The notes under the pieces were generated by a model. It was not told the origin of the DNA, searched no databases, and worked only from the letters and a program-made list of their open reading frames with translations. 5,775 bases of DNA from Muribaculaceae bacterium (lineage in GTDB: Bacteria > Bacteroidota > Bacteroidia > Bacteroidales > Muribaculaceae): positions 1-5,775 of the forward strand of contig JAFLTK010000067.1 of the NCBI GenBank assembly GCA_022511505.1. Reading direction: 5' to 3'. Below, piece by piece: positions 1 through 5,552 of the stretch. Positions within the stretch are counted from its first letter, which is position 1; every line of letters starts with the position of its first letter. A program made the position numbers and the translations under genes.

Positions 1-179
1 CAGTCCGTATTGCTCATTTGACTCAGCACCTGAAGTCAAATCACAAAGATTATACGACCGCTCGTGCCCTTAAGGCTCTGGTTGGTAAGCGTCGTCGTCT
101 TCTTGACTATCTGATTAAGAAAGACATCAACCGCTACCGCGCCATCATCGCCCAGAAGGAGCTCGGTATCAGAAAGTAA
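1..179 (+). CDS. rpsO: 30S ribosomal protein S15, C-terminal part (5' end outside window)
   Basis: The reading frame enters at base 3 and gives 58 residues ending in TAA at 177-179. S15 binds the central domain of 16S rRNA early in 30S assembly. The visible part covers about two thirds of an S15 of roughly 89 residues. It contains the family's recognisable segments: RIAHLTQHLKSNHKDY, then the basic KRRRLLDYL helix, and a terminal helix ending in LGIRK. The preserved HLK...HKDY and RRRLLDYL blocks make the identification safe. The N-terminal residues and the promoter lie upstream of the window. A strong intrinsic terminator starts 32 bases after the stop, so this is probably the last gene of its transcript. 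Nothing in the visible part looks damaged. Confidence 0.96.
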   Translation, partial: VRIAHLTQHLKSNHKDYTTARALKALVGKRRRLLDYLIKKDINRYRAIIAQKELGIRK

Positions 180-210
180 GCCCTCGCGGTTTCTACTTGA
201 AGATTACACC

Positions 211-253
211 CTCGTCGTCGATTCACTCAGTGAACTCGGCGACGAGTTGTTTT
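211..253 (+). terminator. Intrinsic terminator after rpsO
   Basis: Bases 211-226 pair with 230-246 to form a stem of about 16 base pairs. It has a TCA loop (227-229), one bulged C (235) and one T-G wobble (218/239). The outer arm is CTCGTCG against CGACGAG and the inner arm is TTCAC against GTGAA. The tract TTGTTTT follows immediately (247-253). Stem length, tight loop and T-rich tail together fit a Rho-independent terminator for rpsO. Confidence 0.85.
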
Positions 254-255
254 GT

Positions 256-527
256 GCCTGCAGCGGCCAAGCACCGGCGCGAGCGTCATCACCTATTGCA
301 ACGATACACTCCGTCGATGTACTGCCTCTGAGATGTTTATGGTGCCGGAAACCACGCGGGAAAGTCCGGGCTGAAGCAATTCCGCCATCCTTGGAGGGCG
401 AATCCTTTTCAGGGCGCCTGATTGACATGACGTCATTCCTTTTTGCAATAACTTTGAAACTCAACTTCTTGCCGACCTATCCTCGGGTATCAAAAGTGTC
501 ATTGTTGAAAACTGTTAAGGCGATAAT
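256..527. other. Gene-free spacer with possible structured RNA
   Basis: This stretch lies between the rpsO terminator and the promoter of the next gene. I see no convincing protein: the open frame at 247-582 on the plus strand shows no family features, and its last part runs through the lipoprotein promoter. The part up to about 440 is GC-richer and contains inverted repeats. TATTGCAA (294-301) is matched by TTGCAATA (443-450). Inside this pair, ATGT (333-336) can meet ACAT (425-428), and GGTGCC (341-346) can meet GGCGCC (413-418) with one wobble. Two alternative inner stems share TTCCG (380-384). The segment GGAAAGTCCGGGCT (359-372) equals, from memory, the conserved strand of helix P4 in RNase P RNA. 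The other conserved blocks of that RNA are missing. I see no Bacteroidota-type promoter at the left edge, so transcription is unproven. From about 450 to 527 the sequence is AT-rich without clear signals. Confidence 0.35.
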
Positions 528-558
528 TTTGTTTGTAATATTGAGAGTGCTATCTTTG
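528..558 (+). promoter_or_regulatory. Bacteroidota-type promoter of the META lipoprotein gene
   Basis: TTTG at 528-531 is the -33 element and TATCTTTG at 551-558 is a perfect match to the -7 consensus TAnnTTTG. The spacer is 19 bases. Transcription should begin near 562-565, leaving an AT-rich leader of about 30 bases before the ATG at 596. No Shine-Dalgarno sequence is present, as is usual in this phylum. Confidence 0.85.
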
Positions 559-595
559 CACTTTCATTATTCTGAAATTTAATAGATATAATTTT

Positions 596-1456
596 ATGAA
601 ATTATCTGTTTCAACAGTAGCGGTAATGGCAGTTATAGCGTTGAGCGCTTGTACTGCAAAAAAAGAAGTCACTACTCCTGCAGCGTCTGCAGAGCATACA
701 ACGACGGTCACACCGGTGACCACGCCAACCAAGTCGGCTCTCGATATCATCGGGCAGTGGGCCGTGGTCAATGTGAACGGCACGCAAGTTACAGCCCCCG
801 AGGATGATTATCCCTACATCACTTTTGAAGAGGGCGAAGCCGGCGGTAACAATGTCAATCTTATCGCATATAATGGCTGCAACTATGCCAACGGCTCTTT
901 TGCGGTGAACGGAAATACACTTACCCGTACGGGCGAAATTGCCGTAACAATGAAATTCTGTGCCGATGCCAAGTTTGAAATCCCTATCACAACGGCTCTC
1001 AACAGCATTGCCTCCTACCAGATTGACAACGTCAACAACGAGTATCTGATGACGCTTAAAGATGCCGCCGGCAACGCCTTGATGACGCTCCGCAAACAAA
1101 ATCTTGCTTTCCTCGAAGGCTCATGGCGTGTCAAAGAACTCAACGGCGCAAAGGTTGACGGTGAGCATGCGCCCGAACTGGTCATTGACCTCGTCAACGG
1201 CAAAATTCACGGCAACGCCGGTTGCAACGTTGTCAACGGCAATATCGTTGAAGACTTCGGCCGCGCCGGTGGCTTGAGTTTTGCAAACCTCTTCACCACC
1301 ATGATGGCGTGCCCCTATCTCGACACCGAGCGTGCCTTCCTCGTCGCCCTCGAGCAAGTTACCTCTTGCACTCCCGACAATGGCTACAACACCGCCATCT
1401 TCAAGGATGCTCAAGGCACTCCCATCATCGTCATGGAACGCATCAAACTCGGCTAA
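596..1456 (+). CDS. Lipoprotein with two tandem META (HslJ-like) domains
   Basis: The product has 286 residues. Residues 1-18 are a lipoprotein signal with lipobox LSAC, so Cys19 is the likely lipidated residue. The next residues (TAKKEV) are not acidic, so the Bacteroidota surface-export signal is not obvious and a periplasm-facing anchor is the default guess. A Thr/Pro/Ala-rich linker (about 24-48) precedes two META (DUF306/HslJ-like) repeats. Repeat one (about 50-166) has GQW at 53-55, GCN at 94-96 and TMKFC at 118-122. Repeat two (about 172-286) has GSW at 175-177, GCN at 209-211 and TMMAC at 235-239. Each repeat therefore carries a matching cysteine pair (95/122 and 210/239) that could form a disulfide. 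E. coli HslJ, a single-domain relative, is linked to heat shock and novobiocin resistance. The biochemical role of the family is not settled and none is assigned here. The gene has its own promoter and terminator, so it appears monocistronic. Confidence 0.88.
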   Translation: MKLSVSTVAVMAVIALSACTAKKEVTTPAASAEHTTTVTPVTTPTKSALDIIGQWAVVNVNGTQVTAPEDDYPYITFEEGEAGGNNVNLIAYNGCNYANGSFAVNGNTLTRTGEIAVTMKFCADAKFEIPITTALNSIASYQIDNVNNEYLMTLKDAAGNALMTLRKQNLAFLEGSWRVKELNGAKVDGEHAPELVIDLVNGKIHGNAGCNVVNGNIVEDFGRAGGLSFANLFTTMMACPYLDTERAFLVALEQVTSCTPDNGYNTAIFKDAQGTPIIVMERIKLG

Positions 1457-1478
1457 TCGATTGACTTCCAATTACGAC

Positions 1479-1527
1479 AAATGCACCTTCACCCAAGGCG
1501 GGTTAAAGGTGCATTTGTTGTATTTTA
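1479..1527 (+). terminator. Hairpin terminator between convergent genes
   Basis: AAATGCACCTT (1479-1489) and AAGGTGCATTT (1506-1516) form a perfect 11-bp stem. An inner ACCC/GGGT pair (1491-1494/1500-1503) can tighten the loop. A T-rich tail (1514-1527) follows on the plus strand, so it best serves the lipoprotein gene ending at 1456. On the minus strand the tail is poorer in T, but the hairpin may also stop transcripts from the converging gene that ends at 1537. Confidence 0.85.
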
Positions 1528-1536
1528 TGGCGTGTG

Positions 1537-1959
1537 TTAGGTCCACTCGACTTTGAAGATGACGGGGCGGGTGCCGTCGTTGCAACAGGCCATGGCGACG
1601 TTGACATCATCAACAGCCGGCTTGACGTCACAACGAGTATTGCCCTCAATGATGGCGTCAACATGTGACTTGATGCTTTCCCACGCTTTTCGGCAGAATC
1701 TACCCTCGGCGACATATTTCTCGGCCTCGGCCGGCGTCATTGACCACACCTCGCCGGTCTTGAACAACGGGCACGGGCCGCTCTCGGGTTCATCCAAAAA
1801 ACCGCTCTGGAGGTCGCGGAAACACTCGCGGCGCACCACCGTCACGCGATAGCGGCTGTCTTTGCCGCCCACTCGCTTAGCATCTGCTCGCGCCACAGCC
1901 GGCAACGCCGTCGCCAGAGCAGCAATCGTCGAGAGCTTGAAAAAATGTCGTCTATCCAA
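1537..1959 (-). CDS. TIGR04076-type small cysteine-rich protein with twin-arginine signal
   Basis: From a TTG start at 1959 the product has 140 residues. The N-terminus reads DRRHFFKLS and is followed by a hydrophobic stretch ending in ALPAVARADA. This is a good twin-arginine (Tat) signal, so export of a folded protein is likely. The mature part matches the uncharacterised TIGR04076 family: VTVVRREC near the start, a DEPESGPCPLF block (56-66), FCRKAW (88-93) and the C-terminal CCNDGTRPVIFKVEW block (125-139). Six cysteines (46, 63, 89, 110, 125, 126) suggest metal binding or disulfides, but no function is known to me. The start is uncertain. The frame is open upstream to a GTG at 2037, but that codon lies upstream of the promoter's -7 element. 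TTG codons at 1998 and 1959 are the in-frame choices after the predicted transcript start. I prefer 1959 for its A-rich leader and compact signal. An ATG at 1982 sits one base out of frame (see findings). Confidence 0.78.
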   Translation of the reverse strand: MDRRHFFKLSTIAALATALPAVARADAKRVGGKDSRYRVTVVRRECFRDLQSGFLDEPESGPCPLFKTGEVWSMTPAEAEKYVAEGRFCRKAWESIKSHVDAIIEGNTRCDVKPAVDDVNVAMACCNDGTRPVIFKVEWT

Positions 1960-2017
1960 ATCTTTCTTATTTTTAGTTTCATTTAAAGGCCGAGTCAATA
2001 ATGACCCTGATTGCCCG

Positions 2018-2051
2018 CAAAGATAGTTATTTCTCACATATTTACCGACAA
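2018..2051 (-). promoter_or_regulatory. Promoter of the TIGR04076-type gene
   Basis: Read on the minus strand, TATCTTTG (2025-2018) matches the -7 consensus exactly. A TTG (2051-2049) lies 23 bases upstream, at the long end of usual spacing. Transcription should start near 2011-2014. This excludes the GTG at 2037 as the translation start for transcripts from this promoter. Confidence 0.7.
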
Positions 2052-2196
2052 TATCGGCTCTCTATAACATTTATTAAACAAAATTCCTCAAAATCGATAT
2101 TTTTTGAAAGTATGATTCAAAAAGAAAGCGCAACTCCTCGGCCTGACCTGCCCCTGAAAGCTTTCGGTCGCCATACCGCCGAAGAACGATGATACC

Positions 2197-2272
2197 CGTG
2201 GGGCTGGCATATACCCCGCGCTACGCGTTTCGTGCTTTTAGGGGTTATTGAAATTTCCATCGCTCCGCGATG
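2197..2272. repeat. GC-rich double hairpin, possibly a dispersed repeat
   Basis: CGTGGGG (2197-2203) pairs with CCCCGCG (2214-2220), 7 bp with one wobble. An alternative CGCG-CTA-CGCG hairpin (2217-2227) competes with its right arm. A second hairpin, CATCGC-TCC-GCGATG (2258-2272), follows after an AT-rich gap. The strand is GC-rich inside an AT-rich spacer. The look is that of intergenic palindromic repeats found many times per genome, but only one copy is in the window, so dispersal is an inference. Confidence 0.4.
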
Positions 2273-2291
2273 CCATCCACCTCACGGTTCC

Positions 2292-2337
2292 TTCTACTTA
2301 AAAAAATCGTAGAATTCTACAAAAATTTTAAGTAGAA
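2292..2337. repeat. Twin 23-bp hairpin units forming a 46-bp near-palindrome
   Basis: Units 2292-2314 and 2315-2337 each begin with TTCTAC and end with GTAGAA. Unit two, reverse-complemented, matches unit one at 18 of 23 positions or better, differing only within a five-base block near one end. The outer arms TTCTACTTAAAA (2292-2303) and TTTTAAGTAGAA (2326-2337) are perfect 12-bp complements. The centre GTAGAATTCTAC (2309-2320) is itself a perfect palindrome. The DNA or RNA can thus form one long hairpin or two small ones. Confidence 0.8.
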
Positions 2338-2385
2338 CCTAGAGGATTATCAAATCAATTCCCTATAATCGATACAGACTCTAGG
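2338..2385. repeat. Long inverted repeat with an 8-base one-sided bulge
   Basis: CCTAGAG plus GATTAT (2338-2350, contiguous) faces ATAATC (2365-2370) and CTCTAGG (2379-2385), giving 13 paired bases. Eight unpaired bases (2371-2378) are on one side only, and the loop is 2351-2364. It abuts the twin 23-bp units directly and lies about 45 bases past the recO stop. It may be part of the recO transcript's 3' end, but no T tract follows it on the minus strand. Confidence 0.6.
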
Positions 2386-2428
2386 CAATACCACAAGGTA
2401 GGGAGATTTTGGAACTTTTCAGACAACA

Positions 2429-3148
2429 TTAGATGAGGGAGCGGAGGACGGCGAGGGAGTGGAGGTTGCGCAGGGAGGTGTAGTGGAGGGTGAAGTAGTT
2501 GAGGATGGCGTCGAGGGTGTCGTTGCGCTGGGCGCGGGTGAAGCGATAGCGGGCCATATTGGCGTAGGTCATGCGGCTGAGGCGCTCGACAACGCGGGCG
2601 CTATCGGCCTCGAGGAAGATGCCGTGTAGTGGTGGTGTCAGTCGAAAGACGCCGTCGACCATATCAAAGAGCATGCCGGGACGATAGCCCTCGACGTCGG
2701 GCGCGATGCCGGCAACGCGTGCCAGGCCATAGAGGAAAGCGAGATGGAAATTGGCCGGGGAAGGCGTGCTGTCGAGGGCCTCGATTGACTCGGTCAGGAA
2801 GCGAAACGCGACCTCGTCGGGCGCGCCTTCGTGCAAGACGACTGTCAGCAGTTCGGCGAGGAATTGGGCGGTCATGCGGCGGTCAGGGTCGGCAAGGATA
2901 CGGTTCATGACCTTGACCGGCCGCGGGGCGGTCATTATCATGATGTCACGGCCGGGGCGCGACTTGGCGACACACTCCACGATGGACAACGGCGATGTCA
3001 ACGCCCGCACTCGCGCCGCTTCACGCCCTGTCCCTGCCGGCACGAGCATCGCCACCGTCCCGCGCTCGCGGCTATAGGCTGTCAAGATGGAATGGCGGTC
3101 ACTGTATTTAACGACGCGCAATGGGATGAGGGTCAGCGTCCGGTCCAT
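2429..3148 (-). CDS. recO: DNA repair protein RecO
   Basis: The product has 239 residues, the usual RecO length. RecO binds single-stranded DNA and SSB and, with RecR, loads RecA at gaps during recombinational repair in the cytoplasm. Residues 1-80 fit the N-terminal OB-fold, with the opening pattern RVVKYSDRHSILTAYSRERG (11-30) and a SPLSIVE strand (52-58). Residues from about 85 on form the helical domain, with the conserved ANFHLAFLYGLARVAGIAPD segment (132-151) and FDMVDGVF (161-168). The zinc-type cysteine cluster of some RecO proteins is absent; only one cysteine (59) is present, as is common in this phylum. The ATG at 3148 comes 6 bases after the stop of the upstream peptidase gene, which implies co-transcription and possibly translational coupling. 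No promoter is evident between them. Confidence 0.93.
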   Translation of the reverse strand: MDRTLTLIPLRVVKYSDRHSILTAYSRERGTVAMLVPAGTGREAARVRALTSPLSIVECVAKSRPGRDIMIMTAPRPVKVMNRILADPDRRMTAQFLAELLTVVLHEGAPDEVAFRFLTESIEALDSTPSPANFHLAFLYGLARVAGIAPDVEGYRPGMLFDMVDGVFRLTPPLHGIFLEADSARVVERLSRMTYANMARYRFTRAQRNDTLDAILNYFTLHYTSLRNLHSLAVLRSLI

Positions 3149-3154
3149 AGGGGG

Positions 3155-4399
3155 TTATCGTGATCGGAATGTCAGTGTTGAGCACGCCGCCGGGTGGATG
3201 TAGGCGGCGACGCGACAGAGGTCGTCGGCAGTGATGGCATTGATGGCCTCGATGGTTTCGGCCGACGACGGGGCGCGTCCGCTGAGCAGCGTCGCGCGGG
3301 CCATGTTCATGGTCGACTGCTCGCGGCTCTCGGCGGCAACTATCATCTGGCCAAGGAATTGGCGGCGTGCCATCTCGAGACGACGCGCAGTCAACGGCTC
3401 GTCGCAGAGGCGACGAAGGATGTCGTCGACAAGGCGACGGCAACGCTTGACGTCATCGCCGTCACATCCAAAGTAGATTGTCAGCGCTCCACAGTCGGTA
3501 TATAGCGCCGTCGACGCGTCGATTGAGTAAACCAAGCCTCGGCGCTCGCGCAAAGCCTGATTTAACAGCGAGTTCATGCCCGGACCGCCGAGGATGTTGG
3601 TCAGCAGGGCGACGGCAAATCGGTCGGCCGATGCGCGTCCGGGAATACGGGCTCCGATAACGGTGTGGCTCTGATGGGAGTCGATATTGCGGGAGATGTC
3701 AAAGGGTGTCACCGCCGGGGGCACTACCCTACTGACCGACACGTCGGGCCTCGCAAGTCGCCCGAGCGGCGATCGCTCGACGGCGCGAAACACGGTGTCG
3801 GCGTCAAGAGCGCCGTTGTAGAAGAACACCATGCGTGCCGGGGTATAGAACTCGTCGAGATATCGGCGGCACACGTCGCTCGACAGCCGCGCTATCGACT
3901 GCTCGTCGCCTAAAATGTTGTGGCCCAGGCGCGAACCGGCAAAAAGCAGGTCCTCAAAGTCGTCAAACACGGCATCGGCGGGCGTGTCGAGGTAACTGTT
4001 TAACTCATCGATGACGACCTCGCGCTCCTTGTCGAGTTCGGCTTGGGGGAAAATGCTGTCGGTGACAAGGTCGGCGATGAGGTCGACCGAGCGGGGCAAG
4101 TTGCCGGCGGGGGCGACGGTGTAGACAACGGTTTCCTCCTTGGTGGTATAGGCGTTCAACTCGCCGCCGACGGCCTCCATGCGATTGGAAATATGCCACG
4201 AGCGGCGGCGGCGTGTGCCCTTGAAGATGGTGTGCTCGACAAAGTGAGCCAGACCGTTATACTCCTCGGCCTCGTCGCGCGAGCCGACGTTGACAATGAC
4301 GCCGGCAAGGTCAACGCGGGTCGAGCCGACACGGGTGTGGACCATGCGCAAGCCATTTGGCGCCGTGTGATAAACCGGCGTTAAGATGTTGGTTTCCAC
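3155..4399 (-). CDS. M16 family zinc metallopeptidase (processing-peptidase type)
   Basis: From a GTG start at 4399 the product has 414 residues, typical for single-unit bacterial M16 enzymes. The inverted zinc motif HFVEH is at 52-56. The third ligand is probably Glu132, 76 residues after His56, matching the family spacing. GGELNAYTTKEE (78-89) is the conserved strand next to the active site. The second, non-catalytic half has the RRGLVYSI segment that helps position substrate in this family. There is no signal peptide, so the enzyme is probably cytoplasmic. Its natural substrate cannot be told from sequence. The frame stays open upstream to a TTG at 4519, but that would overlap the end of ychF by about 100 bases with a non-homologous basic leader. 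The GTG starts 16 bases past the ychF stop and just before the family's usual opening YHTAPNGLR. The gene is the middle of ychF-M16-recO. Confidence 0.92.
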   Translation of the reverse strand: METNILTPVYHTAPNGLRMVHTRVGSTRVDLAGVIVNVGSRDEAEEYNGLAHFVEHTIFKGTRRRRSWHISNRMEAVGGELNAYTTKEETVVYTVAPAGNLPRSVDLIADLVTDSIFPQAELDKEREVVIDELNSYLDTPADAVFDDFEDLLFAGSRLGHNILGDEQSIARLSSDVCRRYLDEFYTPARMVFFYNGALDADTVFRAVERSPLGRLARPDVSVSRVVPPAVTPFDISRNIDSHQSHTVIGARIPGRASADRFAVALLTNILGGPGMNSLLNQALRERRGLVYSIDASTALYTDCGALTIYFGCDGDDVKRCRRLVDDILRRLCDEPLTARRLEMARRQFLGQMIVAAESREQSTMNMARATLLSGRAPSSAETIEAINAITADDLCRVAAYIHPAACSTLTFRSR

Positions 4400-4415
4400 A
4401 ACTTCGGGCGGGGGA

Positions 4416-5519
4416 TTATACGTTGAATCGGAAGTGCATGATGTCGCCGTCTTGAACGACATACTCCTTGCCCTCGACGCCCATCTTACCGGCCTCTTTG
4501 ACAGCCGTCTCGCCGCCAAGGGTCACATAGTCGTCATATTTGATGACCTCGGCGCGGATGAAGCCTTTTTCAAAGTCGGTGTGGATGATGCCGGCACACT
4601 GCGGAGCTTTGCTTCCGCGGATGAATGTCCATGCGCGAACCTCGTCGGGGCCGGCCGTAAAATAGGTTTGCAGGTCAAGCAGATTATAGGCCGCGCGAAT
4701 CAGACGCGACACGCCGCTCTCGTCAAGGCCCATCTCGGCAAGGAACTCTTGGCGCTCCTCCCACGTGTCGAGTTCGGCAATCTCGCTCTCGGCCTGAGCC
4801 GCAACAATCAAAATACCGGCGTCCTCGTCCTTGACGGCCTCACGGACGGCGTCGACATACTTATTGCCCGACACGGCCGAGGCATCGTCGACATTGCAGA
4901 CATACATCACCGGCTTGGAGGTCAACAGAAACAACTCGCGAGCAAACTTCTGCTCATCAGGGGTCTCAAACTTGACCGAACGAGCGGGCAGCCCCTTGTC
5001 GAGAGCCTCCTTGAAGCGACAGAGCACCTCATATTGCATCTTGGCGACCTTGTCGCCGCCCGTCTGGGCCTGCTTTTGGGTTTTGGCCATGCGGTTTTCA
5101 ATCGTTTCGAGGTCCTTGAGCTGGAGTTCATAGTCGATTATCTCCTTGTCGCGAACCGGGTCAACCGAGCCGTCGACATGGGTGATATTGTCGTTGTCAA
5201 AGCAACGGAGCACGTGCAGGATAGCGTCGGTCTCACGGATGTTGGCCAGGAACTTGTTGCCCAGACCCTCGCCCTTGCTGGCGCCCTTGACAAGACCCGC
5301 GATGTCAACAATCTCAACCGTTGCGGGGACAACACTGCGCGGATTGCACATCTCGACGAGGCGCGTCAAGCGGTCGTCGGGCACGGTGATGACGCCCACG
5401 TTGGGCTCGATGGTGCAAAACGGGAAGTTGGCCGACTGGGCCTTAGCGTTTGATAAACAATTGAAAAGCGTAGACTTACCAACGTTGGGCAACCCTACAA
5501 TTCCACATTGAAGAGACAT
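4416..5519 (-). CDS. ychF: Redox-regulated ATPase YchF (OLA1 family)
   Basis: The product has 367 residues, the normal length. YchF is a ribosome-associated P-loop ATPase of the Obg/TRAFAC group, linked in other bacteria to translation under stress and to negative control of oxidative-stress response. The P-loop GLPNVGKST is at 9-17, the switch I block FPFCTIEPNVG at 32-42, and DIAG (G3) at 72-75. The nucleotide-specificity motif is at 209-212, reading NVDD where NxxE is usual for the family. A helical insertion (about 120-185) and a C-terminal TGS domain (about 280-366, ending QDGDIMHFRFNV) complete the expected order. The ATG at 5519 begins MSLQCGIVGLPNVGKS, exactly the usual N-terminus. 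A longer reading from TTG 5555 is rejected because that codon lies inside the -7 promoter element. It is the first gene of an operon with the M16 peptidase and recO. Confidence 0.97.
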   Translation of the reverse strand: MSLQCGIVGLPNVGKSTLFNCLSNAKAQSANFPFCTIEPNVGVITVPDDRLTRLVEMCNPRSVVPATVEIVDIAGLVKGASKGEGLGNKFLANIRETDAILHVLRCFDNDNITHVDGSVDPVRDKEIIDYELQLKDLETIENRMAKTQKQAQTGGDKVAKMQYEVLCRFKEALDKGLPARSVKFETPDEQKFARELFLLTSKPVMYVCNVDDASAVSGNKYVDAVREAVKDEDAGILIVAAQAESEIAELDTWEERQEFLAEMGLDESGVSRLIRAAYNLLDLQTYFTAGPDEVRAWTFIRGSKAPQCAGIIHTDFEKGFIRAEVIKYDDYVTLGGETAVKEAGKMGVEGKEYVVQDGDIMHFRFNV

Positions 5520-5552
5520 ATTATTGTAATTATCGTTGTACTTTTTGACTTG

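Larger units (their letters stand above)
2038..2428. other. Gene-free spacer rich in inverted repeats, between recO and the TIGR04076-type gene
   Basis: About 390 bases hold no credible gene; short open frames here lack any family signal. Apart from the promoter at its left edge, the spacer carries a series of inverted repeats: TTTTTGAA/TTCAAAAA (2101-2108/2116-2123), the palindrome GAAAGCTTTC (2156-2165), two GC-rich hairpins (2197-2220 and 2258-2272), twin 23-bp hairpin units (2292-2337) and a long bulged stem (2338-2385). Both flanking genes are on the minus strand, so the end of the recO transcript should fall here. No hairpin has the ideal form of a minus-strand terminator. The nearest is the twin-unit region, where T7 on the minus strand (complement of 2300-2306) follows a short palindrome. 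Confidence 0.6.

Noticed and set aside
339..425. Cobalamin or TPP riboswitch
   Set aside because: GGTGCC, GGGAA, CTGAGA and CAGG-GCG-CCTG recall pieces of these aptamers, but order and core boxes do not fit. The downstream gene also has its own promoter after this element, so it would not be in that leader.
247..582. Plus-strand open frame of 111 codons after rpsO
   Set aside because: It starts in the terminator tail, ends past the lipoprotein promoter's -7 element, and shows no recognisable family or membrane pattern.
290..595. Intact rnpB (RNase P RNA)
   Set aside because: Only the CR-I-like 14 bases are present. The partner strand and central conserved blocks are missing, and there is too little room before the AT-rich promoter region.
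611..1099. Minus-strand open frame of 162 codons within the lipoprotein gene
   Set aside because: Shadow of the lipoprotein, whose signal peptide, repeated motifs and promoter are clear.
1601..1630. CAGCCGGCTTGA near 1613 as a missing RNase P partner strand
   Set aside because: It lies over a kilobase away inside the coding sequence of the TIGR04076-type gene and matches only weakly.
4400..4519. Extended N-terminus of the M16 peptidase from TTG 4519
   Set aside because: The extra 40 residues are a basic shadow of the YchF TGS domain and have no counterpart in M16 enzymes.
4386..5453. Plus-strand open frame of 355 codons
   Set aside because: It is antisense to ychF and lacks any independent family signal; the minus-strand YchF is complete and unambiguous.
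2429..5519. Mobile element, defence system or CRISPR array
   Set aside because: No transposase, integrase, nuclease or spaced repeats are visible; all frames here are housekeeping genes in normal order and spacing.
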